The notes below the pieces were generated by a model that was not told where the DNA came from, ran no database searches, and saw nothing but the letters and a program-made list of their open reading frames with translations. A stretch of DNA of 64,000 nt from Bugulina stolonifera (Eukaryota; Bryozoa; Gymnolaemata; Cheilostomatida; Bugulidae), in the NCBI GenBank assembly GCA_935421135.1, contig OW285189.1, forward strand, positions 19,222,298 to 19,286,297, in the 5' to 3' direction. Below, one piece after another: positions 1 to 11,500 of this stretch (position 1 is the first letter of the stretch; every line of letters begins with the position of its first letter). Position numbers and translations under genes: made by a program.

Positions 1-45
1 CCATATCCCAGCAAGGAGTTTGTTGTTCTGATAAACAGAATTAAT
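1..45 (+). repeat. Paralogous copy of the flank 3' of a histone-type stem-loop
   Basis: The first ~45 bases match 14010-14055 closely (shared ccatatcc..agcaaggag..gttctgataaac). At the second site this stretch lies immediately 3' of a histone-type stem-loop (13992-14007), so a sister copy of that minigene probably ends just left of the window. Only the flank is visible here; the stem-loop itself would lie outside. Confidence 0.6.
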
Positions 46-2556
46 TTATATTATTAATTATGTTTATCTACGACCTATAGTCATATGAAAGTGTGTTTAC
101 TCTCTCATATTACACTCAATCTAATTACTTCTGGTCAGCCAGTTCTGACTGTAATATCACTATACTTGCCACCCACCACTAATCATCCAGGTATTACTTC
201 ATATCTTTCCTCCTCCTCTGTATGTATACATGTACGTAACAACTCAGTGATACTGCCATACTAATCATGCTAAATATTATATTTTTCTAGCATTGTTTTT
301 CCTCTGATGATGATACTGATACTGAAAATATTCAGAATAAAATTTAATCGCAATGCTTCCTGTTATATCATTTATCATAAAATTACTAGCTCACACCAAC
401 ATTTTCCTATATAATTATTCATGCTTGCATTATTATACGATGTAGCGTATATAACCAGTCTGTAAGTTATAGTTATTAGGAATAGGTATGAGCCAACCTA
501 GAGATACTATAATTTTACACCAAAACACACCAATGAGCCAAAAAGGACAACGATAACCGCAAATGAATGTTTGTACCTAAACTGTTTTAATAATCTTCAA
601 TGTAATTTCTCACATACATGTACTTTTACTCAGTCTTATTGCCTTGTCTATTAATAATAAACCTCCACTGAGCTGACTAAAGTTCTATGCAAAGTTCAGA
701 TAAGTGTAAACCATTTCTAGAACCAGCAGTTAGAAAAGAATCATGACCAAAACTGATTGAAGTTAGCATACATCTATATGCTAGAAATATACAGACACTG
801 AAACAGGAAATATAATCGTTGCCATTCAGGTTCACAGAATGACAAATTCTCAGCGAGTAAGAATCCTTCCAGAGCAGTAAGTATTGCAGGATACAATGCA
901 AAGCAGAAAGACATGCAGTTGTTTTAAATGAAAGACTGATGCAAAATAATTATTTCACTAAAAACGGAAGTTAACTAACAGTGGCTTATGTGCTATTCCA
1001 GAATTGTTTTAATATTGAAAAACTAGTTTAGTTTTCCACAGCTGACTTATTCCAGTTAGGAACAGAAACTAAAACTGGATTAGCTATAGATAGAAGGTCT
1101 ACGTTATGTACAACAGAGTGTAAAGTCAAAGTCCACAAAGTAAGGGATAATTATTAATAGCTGCTATAGATGCTACAGCAGGAACCACCATTGAAAAGCT
1201 CACTCATTAAGTCTAGAACAGCGCACAATATTATATTAACTTAATACACATAAGTACTTGTCAGAAAATAAACTCTCTTTACCAGAGTCGGGTTGCTGTA
1301 TCTATAATTTGACATGTCCAGCCATTTGATGTGGAAAGATAGCAGAGATTAATAATACATACATAGATTGGACATCTACTCACCTGTTGTATAACACATA
1401 GATAATGAGGTGAGTACAACTTCTAACACTTCTCTCCACCATAGAATTATTTGCTTTGAATAACACCAGCTCAGCTGTTTCTGAGAGCAAAAACCCACAA
1501 CTTACATTTCAATCTGTAAGTACAACCAGACATTTTTCTGTCCATGTGGGTAATGTAGTGGTTTTTGAGAACTTGTGCATCGAAATTGGCCTTGCTTATA
1601 TCAACCGAAATACTGAAACTTTTTTACTGTTTATTACATTTTGTTATTAATAATCCTTAGAATTGTTTCTGTTGTTAGTTAAATCTACGTATAACTACAT
1701 GTAATACCAGCAATAAATTGATGATGTATAGTGTCGAGTATATGGTATATAATACCTAATACTGGTAAACAAAATACTATAATGAAGGGCTAAACTGATT
1801 TAATATTGCTTGCATAGGCTATATTACAAGCAGTAGATAATCAAAAATGATACCATTGTCTTTAATAATTTATGCATATACGACAATGTATGTGCCCCTA
1901 TGCACAATTTTGAGTTGAATGTATTTTTATACTGTATAATGGTGAGAGAATGTCTATTTAAGAATACCAGATATTTTAATGGGATGAGTTGTTGCTATAT
2001 TTTACATACAGGCTTTAAATTAAGTTATATGTACAACGTACATGTAGATAAGATAAATAGTTTAATTGTTTCTATATTAGAATCTCAACATACCATATAC
2101 ATACTCATGTATCAACTTTTACACAATCATGTACGTTGCTCAAAGCTAGATTCTGTAACGTTGATATACATCTTTGCATTAAATATGTATTGTGTAATAT
2201 ATTGTAGGATAGTGATATGGATTCCCATTAGCATAGGTTGTGGTGCTTATCTTATCAGCAAATAATTGTGATATGCGTAATAATCATGTATAATATCACA
2301 TGATTGAATTATATTATTATATTATGTATCACAATCAGTAGTCAAGATTACTCACTAGTTTCACATTGGAGTGTATTATATATACATGTATATGCTGGCA
2401 ATATGGCATCTCTACCAATCATAGACATGTAACACAGAATTGTGTATCCAGTTCATTATAACCACTAATCAGAGTTAGACTATAATCTACATGTATATTA
2501 TTCTAATGGGTTGGACAGCAGGCTGTTTATTCTTTTAAAAGCATTATTTGGTGACC
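46..2556. other. Intergenic region 5' of the SLC49A4-like gene
   Basis: AT-rich DNA without a convincing coding exon. The open frames at 1456-1650 and 1900-2265 have no recognisable domain and low-complexity AT-driven composition. The only structure I can support is the interspersed repeat at 685-1000. The part just before 2557 should hold the promoter and 5' UTR of the transporter gene, but I see no clear TATA box. Confidence 0.5.
685..1000 (+). repeat. Interspersed repeat, direct copy at 35150-35435
   Basis: The stretch starting near gttcagataagtgtaaacc and running through the 'ttccagagcagtaagtattgcagg' region recurs in the same orientation at 35150-35435 with scattered substitutions and small indels. 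It has no terminal repeats or coding capacity that I can see, so the class is unknown. Confidence 0.7.
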
Positions 2557-5500
2557 ATGACAACACAGACATCTAAGACCCCTCTGCTCTCCTCAACGAC
2601 TTCTGCAGGTGTAGCTGATCGGAATGTTGTTGCTAATACAAATAGCAATGAACTTCATGTTTATAGAAGAAGATGGTGGATATTACTTGTGACCTGCTTC
2701 TGTTCAATCAACATGGGTTTGCTATGGAACACTTGGTCTCCAATCACAGATGCCGTACAGATAGCGTATGGGTGGCACAATTCATTCACTGCTATATTAC
2801 TCGCTGTGTCTAACGTTGCGTCAGCTCTTGTGGCTTTTCCTGTCATGTACTTGATTGATAGTCTGGGTATGTGAATTTTGCTACGCAGCTGTACATTACT
2901 CCTAGTATATTATACATGTATATATATGCCAACTAGTTTATCTTTAGCTTACATTCTGGCAAATAAAAGGAATCCTGTACGACTCCGATTACTTGTCTGC
3001 ACCTTGGTTACAGTTTTAGATCACGATGGGGCCCGAATTGACATCCTTAGGCTTGAGCAAACATCTACCGACATAGTGTTTGAAACTGCATTACATTTAC
3101 ACCTACGCAGTAAATATTTTACTTTAAGTATTTAAATATTTTTAAAAAAGATTAGGTGAAAAGCACGGTCATGGTCATCTTAAAAAAACCAAGGTCCAAG
3201 GTCTCAATATTGCTCATTATATTATTTGATATATGCATTGTTTTCCTTGCAACATCCAGGTCCAAATTAATATGGTAACAGGCTGCAGATGTAAATTCAA
3301 CGTTGTAAGTGTATAGAGCTAAGAGTGCATGACTTGCACAGTTTTTTTTACTCCAGACAAAAATAATATACTATTGTAAACAGACGAAGAATTAGCATGA
3401 TACAAGTTATCTATCTTCAAATAATAGCATTATGTAAAGTTGAAAGAGAATTAAATCTAAGAAAAGTCATCAATTACACCAACCAATTTACATGTACATG
3501 TATATGCTACTCACTTTCACTAGCCCCTTGCAGCTTGCACTGCCACGTGCCAGTGCTGGCCAACTCCCTGTGAGAAAGACCCAGATGACATGGCCTTTTT
3601 CTGGCAGGGGTAGATGAGTTGCCTTGAAACCATGCTGGCTTACATGACCCCAAGGACTTTTATATGAAGCACAGGCCCAATTGTGGCTGGATGCTCTTCC
3701 TAACACTACCGTAGCTGGGATTGGAACCTGAAACTTTCAGCATGAAAGTTCAGCATCCCAATCACTCAGCCACGCTACTATTGAACTAGAAACTACTTGC
3801 ACTCATACCTACTTCTTGTTGTAATTCACAAAGTTGTTACTTTACCCATAAAATTTCATCTTTTAGATTTAGGTTATGGCATGGTATTGTGTAGTGCTCT
3901 GCTTGTACTATGTTGTGTCACATGGAATATTGCACTCGCTACTAAACAATATTGGTGAGTCAGGAACACAGACCTGGTTGTTTTAAGAAACTTCTGACTG
4001 AAAAGGTCAATATCACTAAATTTAATTGTCATTGGGTGCCATACAAATATTCCCCTCTATGTACTTATTAGCTTGAAATTGTAATTCTACTTCTAGGGCA
4101 TTCTCAGCAATAATATTGTGATGGTACGCCCAGTCGTATCTTACATCTGACACTCATTATTGCGTGCATACATGTATATATCTGCTTGTACTTTACTCTT
4201 ATATTGTTATATATGATTGTATGATTATTTCTAAGTCTTTTAATGCCTTTTATACCCATGTACAGAGGCCCGACCTCTCAGAATCCATTGATATTCATTT
4301 TGTACATGAATTGGACCATTATAAGCAACTTTTGTAGAACCCGACCTATTTTGGGTCGGCCGTCGGGCTTCCGGCGGCCATCTTGTTGCGCAACTTCCGG
4401 ACGACCACACGTCGTCTTTTCCCGACGTCACGTCGGCCGGAAGTCCTTATACTATATAAAGGGCACTGTTTTACTGTTCATTGTCTCAGTCTACACTTGG
4501 CTTTCAATAAAGACACATCTATACTTGATACAGGGACTTTCTCTTCCTTTTACTAGGTCATTCGCTTTGCGAACCGCCTACTAGGTTGAACTACTCTCTT
4601 TCACTGTATAGTCTGAAGGTCGGACTTGAGATCAGATGGGTCGTCTTTGGTAGTATTTGGGCTACTGAGACCGCTCGATCTTTCATGTAATGCGAAGTCC
4701 TATTACCACTCAGAGGCACTTCATTTCTGGGTCGATAGTCGTCCAAGGACGACCGCACCAAATCACAGAAACCATTACATTGGTGGCAGCGGTGGGATTC
4801 TAAGGTCGTACTCTTACGATACGAAGAGAAGGAAGGTGACCTCGGCCTCGGGTGACCGACCGACCTCATTCTTCAATACTTCTACGGCGATTTAGGACTC
4901 GGACCCGGGAACCTTGGATACGAGAAGGTGACAAACGCTAAAGTGCACCCATAATTCTCGTGGTTCCGCTGGATGTAGCCCGACCTACGCCGGATCTTCA
5001 ATCAAAGACCGACCTCGGATCCAGAATAGATTGACGGTACTCAGTACGTCGACTAGGCCGACACGGCCTAACAAACCAAAGCAGTTTTACTCACTACCCG
5101 ACACCCTACCGACATGGACCGAATAAGGAGCCTGCTTCAGCAGGTGATGTACCAAGCCGAGCAGGACCTCAAAAGACTCAGCTACAACGGACAAGAGGAC
5201 GTGGAACTCTTCATAGAAGACTTCACCGCTATGGCAGAGCGTTGCAACTGGAATGACAGAGCACGCCTCATACGGCTTAGAGCCGCCCTACACGGGCCCG
5301 CACAAGAGTGCGGCCGACCCCGATCAGTCGAAGAGATATTTTCCCGACTGAGGGAACAGTATGGACTATCTGCCAGAGAAGCCCGATGGAAGCTGTCCAC
5401 CCTGGAACAGCCAGCCCACATGTCACTCAGAGACTATGCAGCTCTCATCCGTAGACTGATGGCAACAGCCTTTGAAGGAGCACCCCCTGCATCTTTGGAA

Positions 5501-8500
5501 GAGTGGGCTGTAGAGAAGTTCTGCCTCTCAGTCCACGACCACGGCCTACGCTGGTACTACACATGGTTACAGCCCGATGAAATGGAGGAAGCCCTGGAAA
5601 CAGGAACAGCCCTCCAAAGTAACAGGGGTGGCAAGGCCAACCCTCCAAAACCACAAGAGGAGCTTCCCGCCGACCTCCTACGGAAAGCCCTACATACCCT
5701 CCTACAGAAATGTCAAGACGCGGATGACGGACCAACGGTCACACCGGAACCCGTCCCAGTAGACGACCCCATTCCTACTGTAGCCGACACAGACAACAAC
5801 CCAGGAGAAGGTGGACTCAACCACAATGGTCGTCCACAGAGGCCGACGGACACACCAGAACCCGTCCCAGTAGACGAACCCATTCCTACTGGAGCCCAGC
5901 AAGGAGAAGGTGGACCACCCCACATTGGTCGTCCACAAAGGCCGACGGATACATCAGAACCCGTCCCAGTAGATGAACCCATTCCTACTGAGGCCAAACC
6001 CAAGAAGAGTGGACCAAACCACAATGGTCGTCCACAGAGGCCGACGGACACATCAGAACCCGTCCTAGTGGAAGAACCTATACCCACTAAGCCTAAAGTC
6101 AAGAGTAGCCACTCCAAACAGAAAACCCCACGGGTAACTAGCCCATCACACTCCAGGCCGACGGCGTCACCTACACCCGTCACAGTGGATGAACCTATAC
6201 CCACTAGGCCAACACCAGGCAAGAAACGACTCCACTCAAAGCCGGACACATCCGAAGTGACCACAGATCACCCCCCAAGGCTGAAAGGACGACTCATATG
6301 TCCCGCCCCGTCGGACCAGACCTCACAAGGTAACCCCGACCTATCCTCAACTCAGAAGGATCAACAGGATCTGGCCACGTCCAGACCCGACACTAATCAG
6401 CAATTGATTCCCGCCCAAATTCAGTATGCCCCGACGGACGACTTATCGTGTGTAGAACTGCCAGACACTACAGTCCAAGTCCGCGGCCTGAGGATCGACA
6501 CGGAGCAAACCGTGCTGGACCAAACAGGAGAGCTACCTCTGAACCTCTCGAAGAATGTTCAAGTTTCAACAGCCCGACCTGATCCAGAGGACGCGAAATG
6601 TCGCGTAGCCGACCCTCAAGACATAATCCCAACGACGGAGATACAGTCTATACTGCCAGCAGTTCAAGTACACGAAGCAAAACGCTCTTGTACGGAATCC
6701 AACATTGCCGAACAGTTTCAGCCGAAAATACAGATTGCCGAACTCTCGAAGTCCCCTAAAGCGGATAAGAAGCAATCGAAGGCAACTATTGCCGTGTTCC
6801 CGCGCTTATTTGACGAGTCGAACAAAGAAAATGTGCCTGAGGCATTGCCTACAATTGAGCCAATTGCTCATCCCTCGGCTAGTATAAATACGACAGCTCA
6901 CAGACGAGTAGTCCTTTCTCGTCCAGCACTTCACCAGAGCACATGTATCCCTACATGTGGCAACCTCAGCACTCTTCGTGTCACTGGTGAAGCTAACCTC
7001 AGCACTCGTACCCTTTCTCATTCTCGTGCAGACGAGACGGCTACTCCTTCCAGTATGGATCACTCCAATCAGCCTGTCTTCACAGCTGAAGGTAAGCAAA
7101 TCTCAGTGTTACCAGTAGGGAACATATCAGAATTAGAGGAACAACCCACACCTGTGGAACTGCCAGGCATGAATTCTCTCTCCCTCCCCACTCGGCATGG
7201 ACCAGTCGGGACAGAGGAGAATTCCCCTGCACATTTCCACAGGAAAGAGCATGAGTTAGAAGGCGGAGGATACACATCAAATGAATTGTGTATTGTAGAC
7301 GCATCTCCTGTACGGAGGACACTCACTCCAGACGGCACACCTCCCCCTACTCCACCTCCTGTCACCTCTACCCTGAAGCAAGCTACAATTAAGCTGCACA
7401 AACTCACTGACAAGCTACCCATAGAGTCATCCCAGCATTCCGGAGCCACTAGACCGTGGATTAGCACCTTCACCCAGCAGGCCCGAGACGACTTGGCCAG
7501 AAGGAGCCAGCCTAACCTTAAGTGTGCAAAGTGTGGCTTCTCCGGCACCCTCAAGAGACTGAACATTCACATTTGGCAGCACTTTGCCCGCTTCTACTGT
7601 CGCTGCGGACGCAGCTCAGTTAGCCGTGATGCTCTAGGCCATCACTTCAGTCAGAGATCCAGTATCTGTGGGAAACGTCTCTTCCTCACGGACGGGCCCA
7701 GCTATGGGGCCCTCATGGAATGGTGGGGCGTAAAGGATCCCCCACCATTTCTACCATGTCGTCCTACTATGGACGGACAGTCGGGGACAAATAAACCAGT
7801 CTATTTGCCTAGCTCCTCCTCCACAAGGAAGCGACCTCCCAAGAGACGGCACAGCCCATCTCCAGAACAGACCCCCGACTCCGCACCTTCTGATGCTACC
7901 TCCTCCTCTTCCTCGTCGCCTACCACTCCTGCTGGACCTTCTCCCTGGCGACCTCCTGCTAGTACCTCCGCAGTAAGTGTCGGCCCCCCTGGCCGACGCG
8001 GACGTCTACCCTCTTGGAAGACAAGGCCTGCTCCAAGGAAGAGTATGCCTGCTCCTCAGTCAGGCCCTCTCTACGAAGGCTCTCCACCCAAGGTCTCATG
8101 TGCAACTTCTTGTACAGCTTCTCCGACTCTACTGATCGAGCCACTGCAGTCCAGACCCACACTAGAGGTCTCACCGCACCGCTCTCCTTATACACCTGCC
8201 AGGGACCTACTCCGAGCCACTCCAGACTCTCCTGCCGTCCAGTCCCCACCTCCTGCATCTCCTGTACTAACTCAGCCGAATGCCACACGTCCTGCATCTC
8301 CGGATCCGTCGTTCATGCAACAACTTGCTGAACTCAAGCCGCGGATTCACTACCTTGCCAGCCGTCAACAGGTGGGGGACACTCTACGCCAACATCTGGA
8401 ACCTCTCTATGCTCGAGAAATAGCTCTTCGTGAACTAGCCAACCAGCATCTAAACCACCCCCGACAACTCCAGCTTGTACAAGCAGACTTGGATATAGTA

Positions 8501-11500
8501 TCCAGAGAATCTACACTGTACCGTACCCTTCTTAACTTGACACTAGAGACACCCATGACCTAGTGTGAGGGGGCTATGTGATGGTACGCCCAGTCGTATC
8601 TTACATCTGACACTCATTATTGCGTGCATACATGTATATATCTGCTTGTACTTTACTCTTATATTGTTATATATGATTGTATGATTATTTCTAAGTCTTT
8701 TAATGCCTTTTATACCCATGTACAGAGGCCCGACCTCTCAGAATCCATTGATATTCATTTTGTACATGAATTGGACCATTATAAGCAACTTTTGTAGAAC
8801 CCGACCTATTTTGGGTCGGCCGTCGGGCTTCCGGCGGCCATCTTGTTGCGCAACTTCCGGACGACCACACGTCGTCTTTTCCCGACGTCACGTCGGCCGG
8901 AAGTCCTTATACTATATAAAGGGCACTGTTTTACTGTTCATTGTCTCAGTCTACACTTGGCTTTCAATAAAGACACATCTATACTTGATACAGAGACTTT
9001 CTCTTCCTTTTACTAGGTCATTCGCTTTGCGAACCGCCTACTAGGTTGAACTACTCTCTTTCACTGTATAGTCTGAAGGTCGGACTTGAGATCAGATGGG
9101 TCGTCTTTGGTAGTATTTGGGCTACTGAGACCGCTCGATCTTTCATGTAATGCGAAGTCCTATTACCACTCATAGGCACTTCATTTCTGGGTCGATAGTC
9201 GTCCAAGGACGACCGCACCAAATCACAGAAACCATTACAATATTGTATTATCTAGGACTTAGACTAATTGAATGACAGTACTCATAAAGATATGTGGCTA
9301 TAAACAGTTACTAATATCTCACATGTAGGCGTGGCAATAAACAGCCACTAATGTGTTACATGTAGGCGTGGCAGTAAACAGTCACTAATATGTTACATGT
9401 AGGCGTGGCAGTAAACAGTCACATATGTGTTACATGTAGGCGTGGCAGTAAACAGTCACATATCTGTTACATGTAGGCAGATATTGATATTATATCTTAT
9501 GATTATTTAGAGTGAGAGTAGTAGATCATCCAGACATTTATCCTGTTATTAGCAATATTATCTGTTCAATATTTCTCAAATGCTAAGCAGATACAAAATA
9601 TGATCTACAAGTTGGGTTATTGTTAGGCTGGTTGCAGTTGGAGCGTTTATAAATGGTGTAACAGGGGCGTTCACTCTGGCATCTCCATCTCTCATATCAG
9701 TCACATGGTTTCCTCCATCAGAAAGAACCACAGCTACATCATTCGCAGCACTAAGTGTATACTTTGGTACTGGAATGGCATACTTGTCAGGTTTGTTGGC
9801 AATAATGATATCAAGACAATTTTATTCTTGTAAAAGACAAATCTACATTTCGATGTCACATGAATGCATATTAATTGTAATGATGCCCTTATCTAATAAT
9901 AGGTCCCTATGTAAGTGGAGCCGATGTCACTGAGAAAGAGTTAAAAGAACGAAATAGTCTTCCAACAGGTATGCTATATAGATAAGGACCTGCATTATCA
10001 AAATAGTTACATGTATTCATTTGTTCATTATAGTAGATCCAAAGTAATTATATCCAGTCATATATATATATTATCAAACCAGAAAAATTCTCACTGAAAT
10101 TTGAAACTATCTGTCTCATGTTTGATCTGAAGCATTTTAAACTTCTTATGAAACTTCTTCAGAAAGACATTTATCATTTCCTCAACTTTGTATATATGTG
10201 TGTGTCTTCTAACTTGGTAGACAACACCCAATTTTAAATCATCTGTCTTTACAATAGTTTTCAATTTTTCTAGTCACTGTAATTGACTAGCCGGTTACTT
10301 ACACCCTTGGCCACTTTCTGCCCTAGGAGCTGAATGTTTCCAGTGCAAACCAAGTTAGTGGGATTTACCTGCCAGGTTTCTAGTGAGTAGCCTGTAACTA
10401 TAACTAGCACTCGGCGATATGGCTGTATATGAGGTCCATGAGACTACTCCCATGCTCTGTCTGTTCTTCAAACCCCAAACCCCTTACAACCTACTATTAC
10501 ATGATTTTAGATAGAGTGAATCAACTACAGAGTGGTGTTATAAACCAAGTATATCTGGGTGAGTACAACAACGGATAAATTTATTTAGAGATAAATAATT
10601 TTGCTTTGCTAAACTGCAATTTACCATAAATTCAAAGTGAATATAACGCGTTTTGTCTGCATAGGTACTGCCCTAACAACAGCTGCGTTTGTTATGGCTG
10701 TGTTATACTTCCCACCCAAACCCCCCACACCACCTAGTAAAGCTCAGACCACTAACAGAGAGAACTACTGGCAAGGTCTGGTACATATAGTCAGGTAAGT
10801 GTTGTCTTTCATGTAACAGGGCACTATTTACACAGTATAGATTCTAGAGTATGTACATGTATGTCGATGCATGCAAGTGTATATGGATTGATGTGAAAGT
10901 AAGCGCATGTATCTAGATCACTGGATGTATAACAAAGAAGATAATATAGCAGATAAAGTTGGATGGTGGATGTGTGGTGGACGTGTAGTAGACGTATGGT
11001 GGACTTATGGTGGACGTAGGGTGAACCTATGGTGTATATATGGTGGACGTATGGTGAGCGTATGGTAGATGTGTGGTGGACGTATGGTTGGATAAATGGT
11101 GGATATATGGTGGATGTATGATGAACGTATGATTAACGTATGATGGACGTATGATGATTGTATGGTGGATATATGGTTGGATAAGTGGTGAATATATGGT
11201 GGATTTACATTGTATTTGAAAGCATAGAAAATATGGTAAATATACACCCATTTATTCTAGCAGGCTGGAGTAGGGCAAAACATACATGTAATACAATACA
11301 GCCACTCCACCTTCCATTTGTTTCACTCCTTCATTATTCTAGGAAATTCTACTCATAAATAAACAATATTAGTGATCATACATCTATGCACAGTGAATGT
11401 TGTATGCTGGATGCCCATGCTAATTTTAGAAATCCTCATTTCTGGTTGTTAAACATTGCTTACAACTTACCAAATGGACTGTTTAATGCCTGGCTACCTC

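Larger units (their letters stand above)
4117..4779 (+). repeat. 5' LTR
   Basis: Starts TGTGATGGT and ends ACCATTACA. It contains a GC-rich inverted motif near 4350 (CCGACC..GGTCGG), a TATA box at 4453-4460 and AATAAA at 4506-4511, so U3 is about 4117-4480. Open frames inside it on either strand occur in every LTR copy and are not genes. Confidence 0.95.
4117..9239 (+). mobile_element. Gag-only LTR retrotransposon (5123 bp) inside slc49a4 intron 2
   Basis: Two 663-bp direct LTRs (4117-4779, 8577-9239) differ at only two positions that I found (g/a at 4534/8994; g/t near 4713/9173), so insertion is recent. The internal part holds a primer-binding-like site right after the LTR, one 1149-codon gag-type ORF and a purine-rich tract before the 3' LTR. 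There is no protease, reverse transcriptase, RNase H or integrase frame anywhere between the LTRs, so the element must borrow pol functions from another element, like the gag-bearing non-autonomous LTR elements described in plants. The element is much more GC-rich than its surroundings, and CCGACC-type words recur in the leader and the LTRs. It sits in sense orientation within the host intron. Confidence 0.92.

Noticed and set aside
2548..2556. Upstream start of the transporter frame at 2548
   Set aside because: The codon is TTG; the first ATG is 2557.
3708..3778. tRNA gene
   Set aside because: A- and B-box-like words exist but the cloverleaf does not form; a SINE explains them better.
4243..4584. 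113-codon frame inside the LTR (also at 8703-9044 and reversed at 56517-56843)
   Set aside because: Present only because the LTR is repeated; it crosses the TATA box and polyadenylation signal and has no domain.
5713..6264. 183-codon open frame on the minus strand inside the gag gene, and other antisense frames in 5180-8300
   Set aside because: They mirror the repetitive proline-rich part of the sense frame; sense codon structure, LTR context and Gag domain support only the plus strand.
9288..9478. CRISPR-like regular repeats (also 27465-27925 and 32732-33109)
   Set aside because: Contiguous tandem units without unique spacers, in animal DNA.
11005..11251. His/Tyr/Ile-rich minus-strand proteins
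   Set aside because: Translation of an intronic short-period repeat.
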